Source: an uncultured Collinsella sp. | Lineage (GTDB): Bacteria > Actinomycetota > Coriobacteriia > Coriobacteriales > Coriobacteriaceae | Assembly: GCA_902492935.1 (NCBI GenBank) | Contig: CABUNJ010000026.1 | Coordinates: 1 to 35,173 of the forward strand | DNA length: 35,173 nt | Reading direction: 5' to 3' | Shown here: in pieces, positions 23,472 to 31,451 of the stretch | How the letters are laid out: each line of letters starts with the position of its first letter | How positions within the stretch are numbered: position 1 is the stretch's first letter | Translations under genes and position numbers: made by a program | Notes under the pieces: generated by a model | Databases searched by the model: none | What the model was told of the DNA's origin: nothing | What the model saw: only the letters and a program-made list of their open reading frames with translations

Positions 23472-23491
23472 GTATGGATGGAGGTGCCGCA

Positions 23492-23986
23492 ATGGTCAAG
23501 ACCAAGACCGAGCAGGCGATCATCGACGCGCTCGAAGCCGTCGCTCCCCAGCACGATGTCGACATCGTCGACGTCGAGCTCGTGGGTGCCACCAAGGCCC
23601 CCTGCGTGCGCGTGCGTATCGAGGGTGCCGAGGGTCAGAGCCTGTCGCTCAACGACGTCACGGCCAATACCAAGTGGGTCGACGACGCGATTGAGGAGCT
23701 CGACCCCATCTCTTCGAGCTATACGCTCGAGGTATCGAGCCCGGGCATGGCGCGCCCGCTGCGCCGTCCGCGCGACTTTGCCCGCTTTGTGGGCGAGGAC
23801 TGCGAGCTCACCTCCACCGCCACCGAGGGCCGTCGCAAGTACGCCGGCAAGATTGCCGCCGCCACCGAGGCGAACGTGACCCTCGAGCTCGAGGACGGCG
23901 AGTCCGTTACCCTCGATTTCTCTGATGTTAAAAAGTGTAAGTTGAAGCCCACCTACGACTTCAAGCCCGCGAAGGAAGGAAAGTAA
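23492..23986 (+). CDS. rimP: Ribosome maturation factor RimP
   Basis: The 164-residue protein helps mature the 30S subunit. It shows the RimP N-terminal domain (VDIVDVELVG, CVRVRIEG), the signature YTLEVSSPGMARPLRRPRDF at about residues 76-95 (SPG motif), and the SH3-like C-terminal domain (KKCKLKPTYDF). ATG 23492 is chosen because GGAGG (23480-23484) is seven bases upstream; further upstream in-frame codons lie inside the leader hairpin. It is the first gene of the operon, with nusA starting one base after its stop. Confidence 0.95.
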   Translation: MVKTKTEQAIIDALEAVAPQHDVDIVDVELVGATKAPCVRVRIEGAEGQSLSLNDVTANTKWVDDAIEELDPISSSYTLEVSSPGMARPLRRPRDFARFVGEDCELTSTATEGRRKYAGKIAAATEANVTLELEDGESVTLDFSDVKKCKLKPTYDFKPAKEGK

Positions 23987-23987
23987 G

Positions 23988-25235
23988 ATGGCAGCATCCG
24001 ACATGATGTCCGCCCTGATGGAGCTTTGCCAGGAGAAGCACATCGACCAGCTCTACCTGATCGACCGCCTTGAGCAGTCGCTCGCCAAGAGCTATGCCGA
24101 GATCCTGCATCTTGAGTGGGGCGCAAAGGTGACCATCGACCGCACCACCGGCAAGATCTACGTCTACCGCCTGGAGCCGATCGACGATTCCATGGACGAG
24201 GAGGGCAACTTCACCGAGTTCGAGGAGATCGACGTCACCCCCAAGAACACGAGCCGCATCGCTGCCCAGCACGCCAAGGCCGAGATCAACGCCATCGTGC
24301 GCAACTCCGCCCGCGAGCAGATCTACGAGGAGTTCTCCGGCCGCATCGGTGATCTCATCAGCGGTACCGTGCTGCAGTCCACGCCCGACTTCACGATCGT
24401 CAAGATCCGCGAGGGCGTCGAGGCCGAGCTTCCGCACTTCGACCAGCGCCGTTACGAGAACGAGCGCAACGAGCGTCCGATGGGCGAGCGCTACCTGCAC
24501 AACCAGCACATCAAGGCCGTGATCATCGACGTTCGCGACCCCAACTCCAACCTGCAGCCGGTTCGCGGCGAGCACAGCCGTCCGCCGATTGTCATCTCCC
24601 GTACCCACCCCGAGCTCATGCGTCGCCTGTTTGAGCAGGAGGTGCCCGAGATCTATGAGGGCACCGTCCAAATCAAGTCGATCGCCCGCGAGCCCGGCCA
24701 GCGCTCCAAGGTCGCCGTCCACTCGCTCGACGACCGTCTGGATCCCGTGGGCGCCTGCGTCGGCCCCAAGGGCAGCCGTGTTCGCGCTGTCGTGGGCGAG
24801 CTCCGCGGCGAGCGCGTCGACGTCATCCTTTGGGATGCCGATCCTGCCGTCTACGTCGCCAACGCCCTGTCGCCCGCTAAGGTCACCCGCGTCCTCATCG
24901 ACGAGGAGAAGGCCTACGCCGGCGTCATCGTGCCCGACGACCAGCTGTCCCTCGCCATCGGCAAGGAGGGCCAGAACGCCCGCCTCGCTGCGCGCCTGAC
25001 CGGCTGGCACATCGACATCAAGTCCGAGACGCTTGCCGCCGACATCCTCAAGAACGTTCCCGTTCACGAGGAGCCCGCCGCCGACCTGATTGGTGACGAG
25101 GAGGACGAGGACGTCCGCCGCTGCGAGTATGTGTCCGAGGACGGCATCCAGTGCCGCAACCAGGCTCGTCCCGGCTCCCGTTTCTGCGGTGTCCACGACA
25201 CCGACGCTTTCGATGATGCGGAGGACCTGATCTAG
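23988..25235 (+). CDS. nusA: Transcription termination/antitermination factor NusA with a Cys/His tail
   Basis: NusA binds RNA polymerase and nascent RNA to modulate pausing and termination. The 415-residue protein contains the N-terminal RNAP-binding domain (1-~125), an S1 domain (~130-205, GDLISGTVLQSTPDFTIV), and KH1 and KH2 (~210-350; VGACVGPKGSRVRAVVGEL, LAIGKEGQNARLAARLTGW). It lacks the Proteobacterial acidic repeats. After an acidic linker the C-terminus has C379-x9-C389-x10-C400-x2-H403 (RRCEYV, QCRNQ, FCGVHD), a likely zinc-binding knuckle not found in standard NusA. The start has GAAGGAAGG upstream. The small ylxR gene often found between nusA and infB is absent. Confidence 0.96.
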   Translation: MAASDMMSALMELCQEKHIDQLYLIDRLEQSLAKSYAEILHLEWGAKVTIDRTTGKIYVYRLEPIDDSMDEEGNFTEFEEIDVTPKNTSRIAAQHAKAEINAIVRNSAREQIYEEFSGRIGDLISGTVLQSTPDFTIVKIREGVEAELPHFDQRRYENERNERPMGERYLHNQHIKAVIIDVRDPNSNLQPVRGEHSRPPIVISRTHPELMRRLFEQEVPEIYEGTVQIKSIAREPGQRSKVAVHSLDDRLDPVGACVGPKGSRVRAVVGELRGERVDVILWDADPAVYVANALSPAKVTRVLIDEEKAYAGVIVPDDQLSLAIGKEGQNARLAARLTGWHIDIKSETLAADILKNVPVHEEPAADLIGDEEDEDVRRCEYVSEDGIQCRNQARPGSRFCGVHDTDAFDDAEDLI

Positions 25236-25243
25236 CGCGCGGT

Positions 25244-25266
25244 CGCGCCGGGCGGGTCCCGGCGCG
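25244..25266 (+). other. GC-rich hairpin in the nusA-infB gap
   Basis: CGCGCCGGG (25244-25252) and CCCGGCGCG (25258-25266) form a perfect 9-bp stem with loop CGGGT but no T-tract. A second small hairpin, GGCACC (25291-25296) with GGTGCC (25300-25305), sits before the infB ribosome site. They may affect pausing, mRNA processing or infB translation. Confidence 0.5.
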
Positions 25267-25326
25267 TCTCCCACGCTCGTTCAGTCTCTAGGCACCCAAG
25301 GTGCCAGAAAGGGTAGGTGAAGTCAT

Positions 25327-28041
25327 ATGGCAAAAGTCCGTGTGTCCACCCTGGCCAAAGAGTTCGGCATGACCTCCAAGGAACTGATGGGTCATCTCGC
25401 CGATATGAAGATTCCCGCTAAGTCCGCTTCCTCCACCTTGGAGGACGCCTATGTCGCTGTGGTCCGCAAGCAGCTCGCCTCGGTGATCGAGGCCCGCGCC
25501 CAGGAAGTCGAGGCCGCCAAGCAGGCCGAGGAGCAGGCAGCTGCCGCCGAGGAGGCCGCACGCGCCGCCGAGGCCGAGCGCGAGCGCATCGCGGCCGAGA
25601 AGGCACGCGAGGAGGAGCGCCGCCAGTTTGCCGCAGCCCAGGCTGCCGAGGAGGCTGCCCGCGCCGAGGCCGAGGCCAAGAAGAAGGCCGAGCAGGAGCG
25701 CCTCGCCCGCGAGAAGGAGGAGGCTGCCCGCGAGGCCCAGCGCCGCGCCGTTCCCGCTTCCGACTCCGGTTCGCGCTTCCGTTCGCTGCTCGACCAGATC
25801 GCTGCACAGGAGACCGTGCTCAAGGAGAAGAGGGACGCCGAGGACAAGGCCAAGGCCGAGCGCGCCGCCGAGCGCGGTAACCGTCGTGGCGGCAACAACG
25901 ACCGCCGCGGTGGCCGTCGTAACGATCGCAACGCCTCCGACAACAACTCCGAGCGCAATGCCTCCGAGAGCCGTTCGCACAGCCATCGCACCAACGCCAG
26001 CAACAACGTCGCTGCCGGCATGGACTTCCCCAACCCCGACAAGCAGGGCAAGGGCAAGAAGCGCAAGGGCGGTCACAACAACGAAGAGGACCACTACAGC
26101 CGCATGGCTCGCGAGGCCGAGGAGTACAGCCGCGAGAAGGTGCTCGAGGAGGCTCGTGCTGCCGTCGAGGAGGCCTCTCGCGAGTCCACCGGTCGCCGCA
26201 AGAAGCGCAAGGAGAAGCGCGAGCGCGAGGCTGCCAAGGCTCAGGAGGAGCGCAAGATAGAGGAGGCGCTGGCCCAGGGCGTGAACCCCGAGGACCTCGA
26301 CGCCATCAAGGTCTCCCAGGGCGTTACCGTCCAGGAGCTTGCCGAGGCACTCGATGTTCCGGCCAACGACATCATCAAGCGCCTGTTCCTGCTGGGTACG
26401 CCGCTCACCATGACGCAGTCCATGTCCGACGACCTCGTCGAGCTCGTCGCCGACGACCTGGGCCGTCAGATCAAGATCATCACCCCCGAGGAGGAGAACA
26501 CCTTCTCGTTCTACGACGATCCCGCCGACCTTAAGCCGCGCGCCCCGGTCGTCACCGTCATGGGCCACGTCGACCACGGCAAGACGTCGCTGCTCGACGC
26601 CATCCGTCACACCGGCGTTGCTGCCGGCGAGGCGGGCGGCATTACGCAGGCTATCGGCGCTTCGCAGGTCATGATCAACGACCGCAAGATCACCTTCATC
26701 GATACTCCGGGTCATGCCACCTTTACGGCCATGCGTGCCCGTGGCGCCAAGGTGACCGACATCGTCATCCTGATCGTCGCCGCCGACGACGGCGTCATGC
26801 CCCAGACCGTCGAGTCGATCAACCACGCCAAGGCCGCCGGCGTACCCATCGTCGTCGCCGTCAACAAGATCGATAAGCCGGGCGCTAACCCCGACCGTGT
26901 GCGTCAGGAGCTCACCGAGTATGGCGTCATCCCCGAGGAGTGGGGCGGACAGAACATGTTCGTCAACATCTCGGCCAAGCAGAAGATTGGTATTGACGAC
27001 CTTCTGGAGACCGTGCTGCTCCAGGCAGACGTGCTCGAGCTCAAGGCCAACCCGGACACCTTTGCCTCCGGCAACGTCCTCGAGGCCAAGCTCGACAAGG
27101 GCCGCGGCTCGGTCGCTACCGTGCTCGTGACCCGCGGTACCCTGCACGTGGGCGATACGCTGGTCGCTGGCCTTACCTACGGCCGCGTTCGCGCCATGCT
27201 CGACCCCAAGGGTCGCGCCGTCACCGAGGCTGGTCCCTCCGACGCTGTCGAGATCCTGGGCCTGCAGTCCGTGCCCAACGCCGGTGACGAGTTCCGCGTG
27301 TTCGAGGACGAGCGCGAGGCTCGTGCCCTTGCCGACGAGCGTTCGCTCAAGGCCCGTATCGAGGAGCAGAGCCGCGTCAAGCACGTCACGCTCGAGAACC
27401 TCTTCGAGACCATCGCCGACGCCGAGGTCAAGGAGCTCAACCTGATCATCAAGGCTGACGTCCAGGGTTCTATCGAGGCCCTTCAGGACTCCCTCGACAA
27501 GATGGACCAGTCCGAGGTGCGCATCAACACGATCCATTCCGCCGTTGGTGCCATCAACGAGACCGACGTCGTTCTGGCCGACGCCTCCAATGCCATCATC
27601 ATCGGCTTTGGCGTCCGTCCCGACGGCAAGGCCCGCTCCGCCGCCGAGCGCGAGGGCGTCGAGATCCGTTGCTACGACGTCATCTACAAGTGCCTCGAGG
27701 ACCTCGACGCAGCCCGTATCGGCATGCTCAAGCCCACCGAGGTCGAGGTTTCCACGGGTACCGCGACCGTTCTGGACACCTTCAAGGTGCCCAAGGTCGG
27801 TATCGCCGCCGGTGTCCGCGTCGAAGAAGGAGAGATCGCCGCGACCGATTCCGTGCGCCTGGTGCGCGACGGCATCGTGGTCTTCAACGGTAAAATCGCC
27901 TCGATGCGCCACTACAAGGACGAGGCCAAGAGCCTCAAGAGCGGCTCCGAGGGCGGTATTGGCCTGGAGAACTTCCAGGACATCAAGCCTGGCGACACCA
28001 TTGAGGGCTACCGCATCGACCAGGTTGCCCGTACCGAGTAG
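25327..28041 (+). CDS. infB: Translation initiation factor IF-2
   Basis: GTPase that places initiator tRNA on the 30S subunit. The 904-residue protein starts with an IF2-N domain (RVSTLAKEFGMTSKELMGHL), then a long Ala/Glu/Lys/Arg coiled-coil region (~55-170), an Asn/Arg/Gly-rich low-complexity stretch (~180-245), and a second IF2-N domain (~320-370). The GTPase domain follows with G1 GHVDHGKT (413-420), G3 DTPGHATF and G4 NKIDKPG, then domains II-IV. Length and order match high-GC Gram-positive IF-2. The start follows GGGTAGGTGAAG. It lies 91 bases after nusA and 11 bases before rbfA. Confidence 0.98.
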   Translation: MAKVRVSTLAKEFGMTSKELMGHLADMKIPAKSASSTLEDAYVAVVRKQLASVIEARAQEVEAAKQAEEQAAAAEEAARAAEAERERIAAEKAREEERRQFAAAQAAEEAARAEAEAKKKAEQERLAREKEEAAREAQRRAVPASDSGSRFRSLLDQIAAQETVLKEKRDAEDKAKAERAAERGNRRGGNNDRRGGRRNDRNASDNNSERNASESRSHSHRTNASNNVAAGMDFPNPDKQGKGKKRKGGHNNEEDHYSRMAREAEEYSREKVLEEARAAVEEASRESTGRRKKRKEKREREAAKAQEERKIEEALAQGVNPEDLDAIKVSQGVTVQELAEALDVPANDIIKRLFLLGTPLTMTQSMSDDLVELVADDLGRQIKIITPEEENTFSFYDDPADLKPRAPVVTVMGHVDHGKTSLLDAIRHTGVAAGEAGGITQAIGASQVMINDRKITFIDTPGHATFTAMRARGAKVTDIVILIVAADDGVMPQTVESINHAKAAGVPIVVAVNKIDKPGANPDRVRQELTEYGVIPEEWGGQNMFVNISAKQKIGIDDLLETVLLQADVLELKANPDTFASGNVLEAKLDKGRGSVATVLVTRGTLHVGDTLVAGLTYGRVRAMLDPKGRAVTEAGPSDAVEILGLQSVPNAGDEFRVFEDEREARALADERSLKARIEEQSRVKHVTLENLFETIADAEVKELNLIIKADVQGSIEALQDSLDKMDQSEVRINTIHSAVGAINETDVVLADASNAIIIGFGVRPDGKARSAAEREGVEIRCYDVIYKCLEDLDAARIGMLKPTEVEVSTGTATVLDTFKVPKVGIAAGVRVEEGEIAATDSVRLVRDGIVVFNGKIASMRHYKDEAKSLKSGSEGGIGLENFQDIKPGDTIEGYRIDQVARTE

Positions 28042-28052
28042 GGGGTAGCGCT

Positions 28053-28463
28053 ATGAAGCAAACGCAGGCAACCCGCCGTTTGGGCGAGCAGCTTCGCGAG
28101 AAGCTCGGTTATATCCTGCTCTTTGAGGTTTCCGATCCGCGTCTCGACCTGGTTACTTTGACCGCGGTCGAGGTCGCGGTGGACCGTTCGTTCGCGCGTG
28201 TGTTCGTGTCGTGCGATGCGAGCCGCTACGACGAGGTCATGGAGGCGCTCGCAAGCGCTAAGGGCCGTATTCGCAGCCTGTTGGCTCGCTCGCTCGATTG
28301 GCGTGTTACGCCCGAGCTCGATTTTCGCATCGATCGCTCGACCGATGAGGCCGAGCGCATCACGCGTGCGCTGGAAAACGTTCCCGCCACGCTTGCGATC
28401 GAAAAGGACGAGGACGGCTATCCGATAGCGGATGCCGCCCAGGAGGCAGCTTTAGATGACTAA
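28053..28463 (+). CDS. rbfA: 30S ribosome-binding factor RbfA
   Basis: The 136-residue protein is a KH-like cold-shock and 16S processing factor. It has the family opening TRRLGEQLREKLGYILLFEVSDPRLDL, the central VDRSFARVFVS strand, and the conserved RVTPELDFRIDRSTDEAERI segment near residues 86-107. It starts 11 bases after infB with GGGGGTAG upstream, and its last eight bases overlap nrnA, suggesting translational coupling. Confidence 0.95.
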   Translation: MKQTQATRRLGEQLREKLGYILLFEVSDPRLDLVTLTAVEVAVDRSFARVFVSCDASRYDEVMEALASAKGRIRSLLARSLDWRVTPELDFRIDRSTDEAERITRALENVPATLAIEKDEDGYPIADAAQEAALDD

Positions 28464-29499
28464 TTCCGCCGACCTCGCCTCGTGCGAGTCTGCAGATATT
28501 CAGCGACGCATCCTCGAGCTCATCGAGGGTGCGTCCTCCATTGCGATTTCGGGACACACTTCTCCCGATGGCGACGCCCTGGGCTCCGTGTTGGGTCTGG
28601 GCCTTTCGCTTATGAAGTTTTTCCCCAACAAGGACATTGCCCTGCTGCTGGCAGACGATGACCCGGTTCCGCGCATCTACCGCTTTATGGAGGGTGCCGA
28701 TCGTCTGGTGCCGGCATCTACGTACACCGGCAATCCGGACCTGTTCATCTCGGTGGATGTGCCGGTCGTCGAGCGCCTCAACAACTCGGCTGAGGTGCTT
28801 CGCCGCTCCAAGCATGTGGTGTGCTTCGATCACCATCCGGCTCGCGAGGAGTTTGCCGAGCTCAGTCTGAGGCGCGTCGAAGCTGCAGCCTGCGCTATGA
28901 TCATCGACCGTTTCTTGGACAATTGCGGCATTGTCGCACGTGATGGCGTTGCGACCTGCCTGCTGTGTGGCTTGGTTACCGATACCGGCCGTTTTCAGTA
29001 CCAAAACGCCGATGCCGCCGCGTTCCATGCGGCCTCGCGCCTGGTGGCGCACGGTGCCGATCCGGCTCGCGTTGCGCTCGAGGTCTACCAGAGCATGCGC
29101 GTTGAGTTTTTGCACCTCAAGTCCATTGTCATGGGTCGCATTAAGACGGTCGCGCATGGACGCGTGGCGTATAGCTATGCCTACCAGAGCGACCTTGAGG
29201 CCTGCGGTGTCACCTCGGACGAGTGCGACGGCCTGGTCGATGTGGTGCGTTCGGTGATGGGCGTCGAGGTTTGCATGTTCTTAAAGGGCATTGAGGGCGA
29301 TACCAAGGTGCGTGGTAACCTGCGCTCCAAGGGCGACCTCGATGTGTCCGAGATTGCTGCCAACTTTGGCGGTGGCGGGCATCATGCCGCCGCCGGCTTT
29401 TCCAACAACGGAACAATTCGCGAGACGCTCGCTGTGGCACTTCCCATGCTGGCCGAGCTGGTGGGGGAGGATCCCGCTTCGGTGACCGTCGAGCTCTAA
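28456..29499 (+). CDS. nrnA: DHH-family bifunctional oligoribonuclease/pAp phosphatase NrnA
   Basis: The 347-residue protein degrades short RNA oligomers and dephosphorylates pAp. DHH-superfamily motifs occur in order: SGHTSPDGDALGS (motif I), the DHH triad CFDHHP (D125-H127), GLVTDTGRFQY (motif IV), and the DHHA1 substrate-binding motif GGGGHHAAAGF near residue 305. These Asp and His residues bind the two Mn ions. The ATG overlaps rbfA by eight bases. nrnA between rbfA and truB is common in Gram-positive bacteria. Confidence 0.93.
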   Translation: MTNSADLASCESADIQRRILELIEGASSIAISGHTSPDGDALGSVLGLGLSLMKFFPNKDIALLLADDDPVPRIYRFMEGADRLVPASTYTGNPDLFISVDVPVVERLNNSAEVLRRSKHVVCFDHHPAREEFAELSLRRVEAAACAMIIDRFLDNCGIVARDGVATCLLCGLVTDTGRFQYQNADAAAFHAASRLVAHGADPARVALEVYQSMRVEFLHLKSIVMGRIKTVAHGRVAYSYAYQSDLEACGVTSDECDGLVDVVRSVMGVEVCMFLKGIEGDTKVRGNLRSKGDLDVSEIAANFGGGGHHAAAGFSNNGTIRETLAVALPMLAELVGEDPASVTVEL

Positions 29500-29514
29500 C
29501 TTATTGGATGGTAC

Positions 29515-30447
29515 ATGGCTCGTCGAACGCCTTCTCAATTGAATATGCTGCTCGCCGTCGATAAGCCGGTGGGCTGCACGTCCCATGACGTGGTCTCGCA
29601 ATGCCGACGCGCTCTCCATGAGCGGCGCGTCGGCCATGCCGGTACGCTCGACCCCATGGCATCGGGTGTCATGGTTGTGGGCGTGGGTCAGGCCACCCGT
29701 TTGCTGGGTATGCTCACGCTCGATACGAAAAACTACGTCGCCGACATTTCGTTTGGCTCCGAGACCAATACCGATGATGCGGAGGGCGAGGCGGTCCGCA
29801 CGGTGGCTGTTGCCAACGAGCTCCGCGATCCTGCCTATGCGCGTGAGCGCTTGGCCGCCATGCTGGGTCCGCAGATGCAGGTGCCGCCGGCGTTTTCGGC
29901 TATCTCGGTCAATGGCGTTCGCGCCTACAAGTCTGCTCGCGAGGGCAATGCGGTGGACCTACCTCCGCGCCCCGTCGAGGTCTATGCCGCCGACCTGATC
30001 GCCGTGGGCGGCGAAGGTGATACGTGCGTGTGGACCGTGGTGTTCTCGGTGAGCAAGGGCACCTATATCCGAGCGCTCGCTCGCGACCTGGGCCGCGCCT
30101 GCGACAGCGCCGCGCACATTTCCGCGCTGCGCCGCACGGCCTCCGGTGTTGTTTCCATTGGCGCTTGTCATGCGATCGAGGAGCTTTCTCCCGAGTCCGC
30201 GGCTGGCTTTGCCCTGGATCCCATTGCGGCCCTGGGCGCCACGCGTGTTGACTTGCCGGGCAATCTTGCCGACGACCTGCTTTGCGGCCGACGCATTCCC
30301 GTTGAGCGTGCGCTTGCCGATTTCGATGCCTCGAAGGCGCCGTTTGCGTTGGTGCTCAATGGGGGACTCAAGGCGCTCGCTCGCATTGAGAGTGGCCGCT
30401 TTGTCATGGAGCACGTGTTTCCGCAGGCAATCGGCGGTGTTCGATGA
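29515..30447 (+). CDS. truB: tRNA pseudouridine(55) synthase
   Basis: TruB makes pseudouridine-55 in the T loop of tRNAs. The 310-residue protein has MLLAVDKPVGCTSHDVV, the catalytic motif GHAGTLDPMASG with the nucleophile D46, the KNYVADISFG strand, the IRALARDLG segment and a C-terminal region. It starts 15 bases after nrnA with a weak GGATGG ribosome site, and its stop overlaps the ribF start by four bases. Confidence 0.96.
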   Translation: MARRTPSQLNMLLAVDKPVGCTSHDVVSQCRRALHERRVGHAGTLDPMASGVMVVGVGQATRLLGMLTLDTKNYVADISFGSETNTDDAEGEAVRTVAVANELRDPAYARERLAAMLGPQMQVPPAFSAISVNGVRAYKSAREGNAVDLPPRPVEVYAADLIAVGGEGDTCVWTVVFSVSKGTYIRALARDLGRACDSAAHISALRRTASGVVSIGACHAIEELSPESAAGFALDPIAALGATRVDLPGNLADDLLCGRRIPVERALADFDASKAPFALVLNGGLKALARIESGRFVMEHVFPQAIGGVR

Positions 30448-31451
30448 TGTTGTCCGCTCGCGAGCTCGCGCGTGTCTTTTTCGCGGGTGAGTCGGACGAG
30501 GCTCGCATCATTACTGCCGATACGTTTGATGAGTGCGAGCACCTGGGTGCCGCATCGATCGCCATTGGCGTGTTCGATGGCGTGCACCGTGGACACCAGG
30601 AGCTCATTGCGGCGCTTGTCCGTGATGCCCGTGCCCATGGCTGTAAGGCGGTCGTGGTTACCTTCGATCCCGACCCGGACGTTGTGGTGAGCCCTTCGCC
30701 CGCTCAAAAATTGATGACGACGGCCGACCGTCTGCATGCCTTGGCTCAGACCGGGGTCGATGCGGTGGTGGCCGTTCCCTTTACGCCTGAGGTTGCGGCA
30801 CTCGACCATGTCGGTTTTCTCGCACTGCTGTCGCGCGTGGTCGACATTCGCTCGATTCGCGTTGGCAGCGACTTTAGGCTTGGTCGCGGCGGTGCATCTG
30901 GTATTGCCGAGATGCGCGCCTGGGGTTCCGAGCACGGCGTTGACGTGTATGGTCACGACCTGCTTTGCGAGGGCGGCGAGGCCATTTGCGCCACCCGCAT
31001 TCGTCATGAGCTGGGACAGGGCCATGTGGAGCTTGCTGCTGAGTTACTCGGCCGTCCGTATATGGTGCGTGGCGGTGTTATTCGCGGCCGTCACGAGGGC
31101 TCTGGCATGGGCTTTCCCACGGCAAACCTACAGGTTCCCGACGGCATTCAGGTGCCTGCCGATGGCGTGTATGAGGGCCTGGTGCTCGTCGATGACACCG
31201 TATGGCCTGCTGCCGTTAACGTCGGCCTGCCGCCGACGTATGCCGACGATGCCGCTTCATCGCATCTCGAGGCTAACTTAATTGGTTATACGGGCGACCT
31301 GTACGGCGCTTCCGTTTCGCTGGCGTTTACGCGCTGGCTGCGTCCCTCGCGTGTGTTCGAATCGCTGGATGAGTTGATCTCGACCGTCGAGGGTAATATC
31401 GAGGATATTCGTCACAACTTGGGCGAGCAGGGGGTGAGTATCCGTGATTAG
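30444..31451 (+). CDS. ribF: Bifunctional riboflavin kinase/FAD synthetase
   Basis: RibF converts riboflavin to FMN and FMN to FAD. In the 335-residue protein the N-terminal adenylyltransferase domain has GVFDGVHRGHQEL (nucleotidyltransferase HxGH-type) and VTFDPDPD. The C-terminal kinase domain has RPYMVRGGVIRGRHEGSG, GFPTANLQV (the GxxTAN site) and PADGVYEGLV. The start shares ATGA with the truB stop. A second Met follows directly (30447), so the exact start may shift by one codon. dnaG begins within its last eight bases. Confidence 0.96.
   Translation: MMLSARELARVFFAGESDEARIITADTFDECEHLGAASIAIGVFDGVHRGHQELIAALVRDARAHGCKAVVVTFDPDPDVVVSPSPAQKLMTTADRLHALAQTGVDAVVAVPFTPEVAALDHVGFLALLSRVVDIRSIRVGSDFRLGRGGASGIAEMRAWGSEHGVDVYGHDLLCEGGEAICATRIRHELGQGHVELAAELLGRPYMVRGGVIRGRHEGSGMGFPTANLQVPDGIQVPADGVYEGLVLVDDTVWPAAVNVGLPPTYADDAASSHLEANLIGYTGDLYGASVSLAFTRWLRPSRVFESLDELISTVEGNIEDIRHNLGEQGVSIRD

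Noticed and set aside
25288..27912. Very long minus-strand open frame opposite infB
   Set aside because: It mirrors infB in the opposite frame; the predicted protein is low-complexity and matches no family, as expected from high-GC third-position bias.
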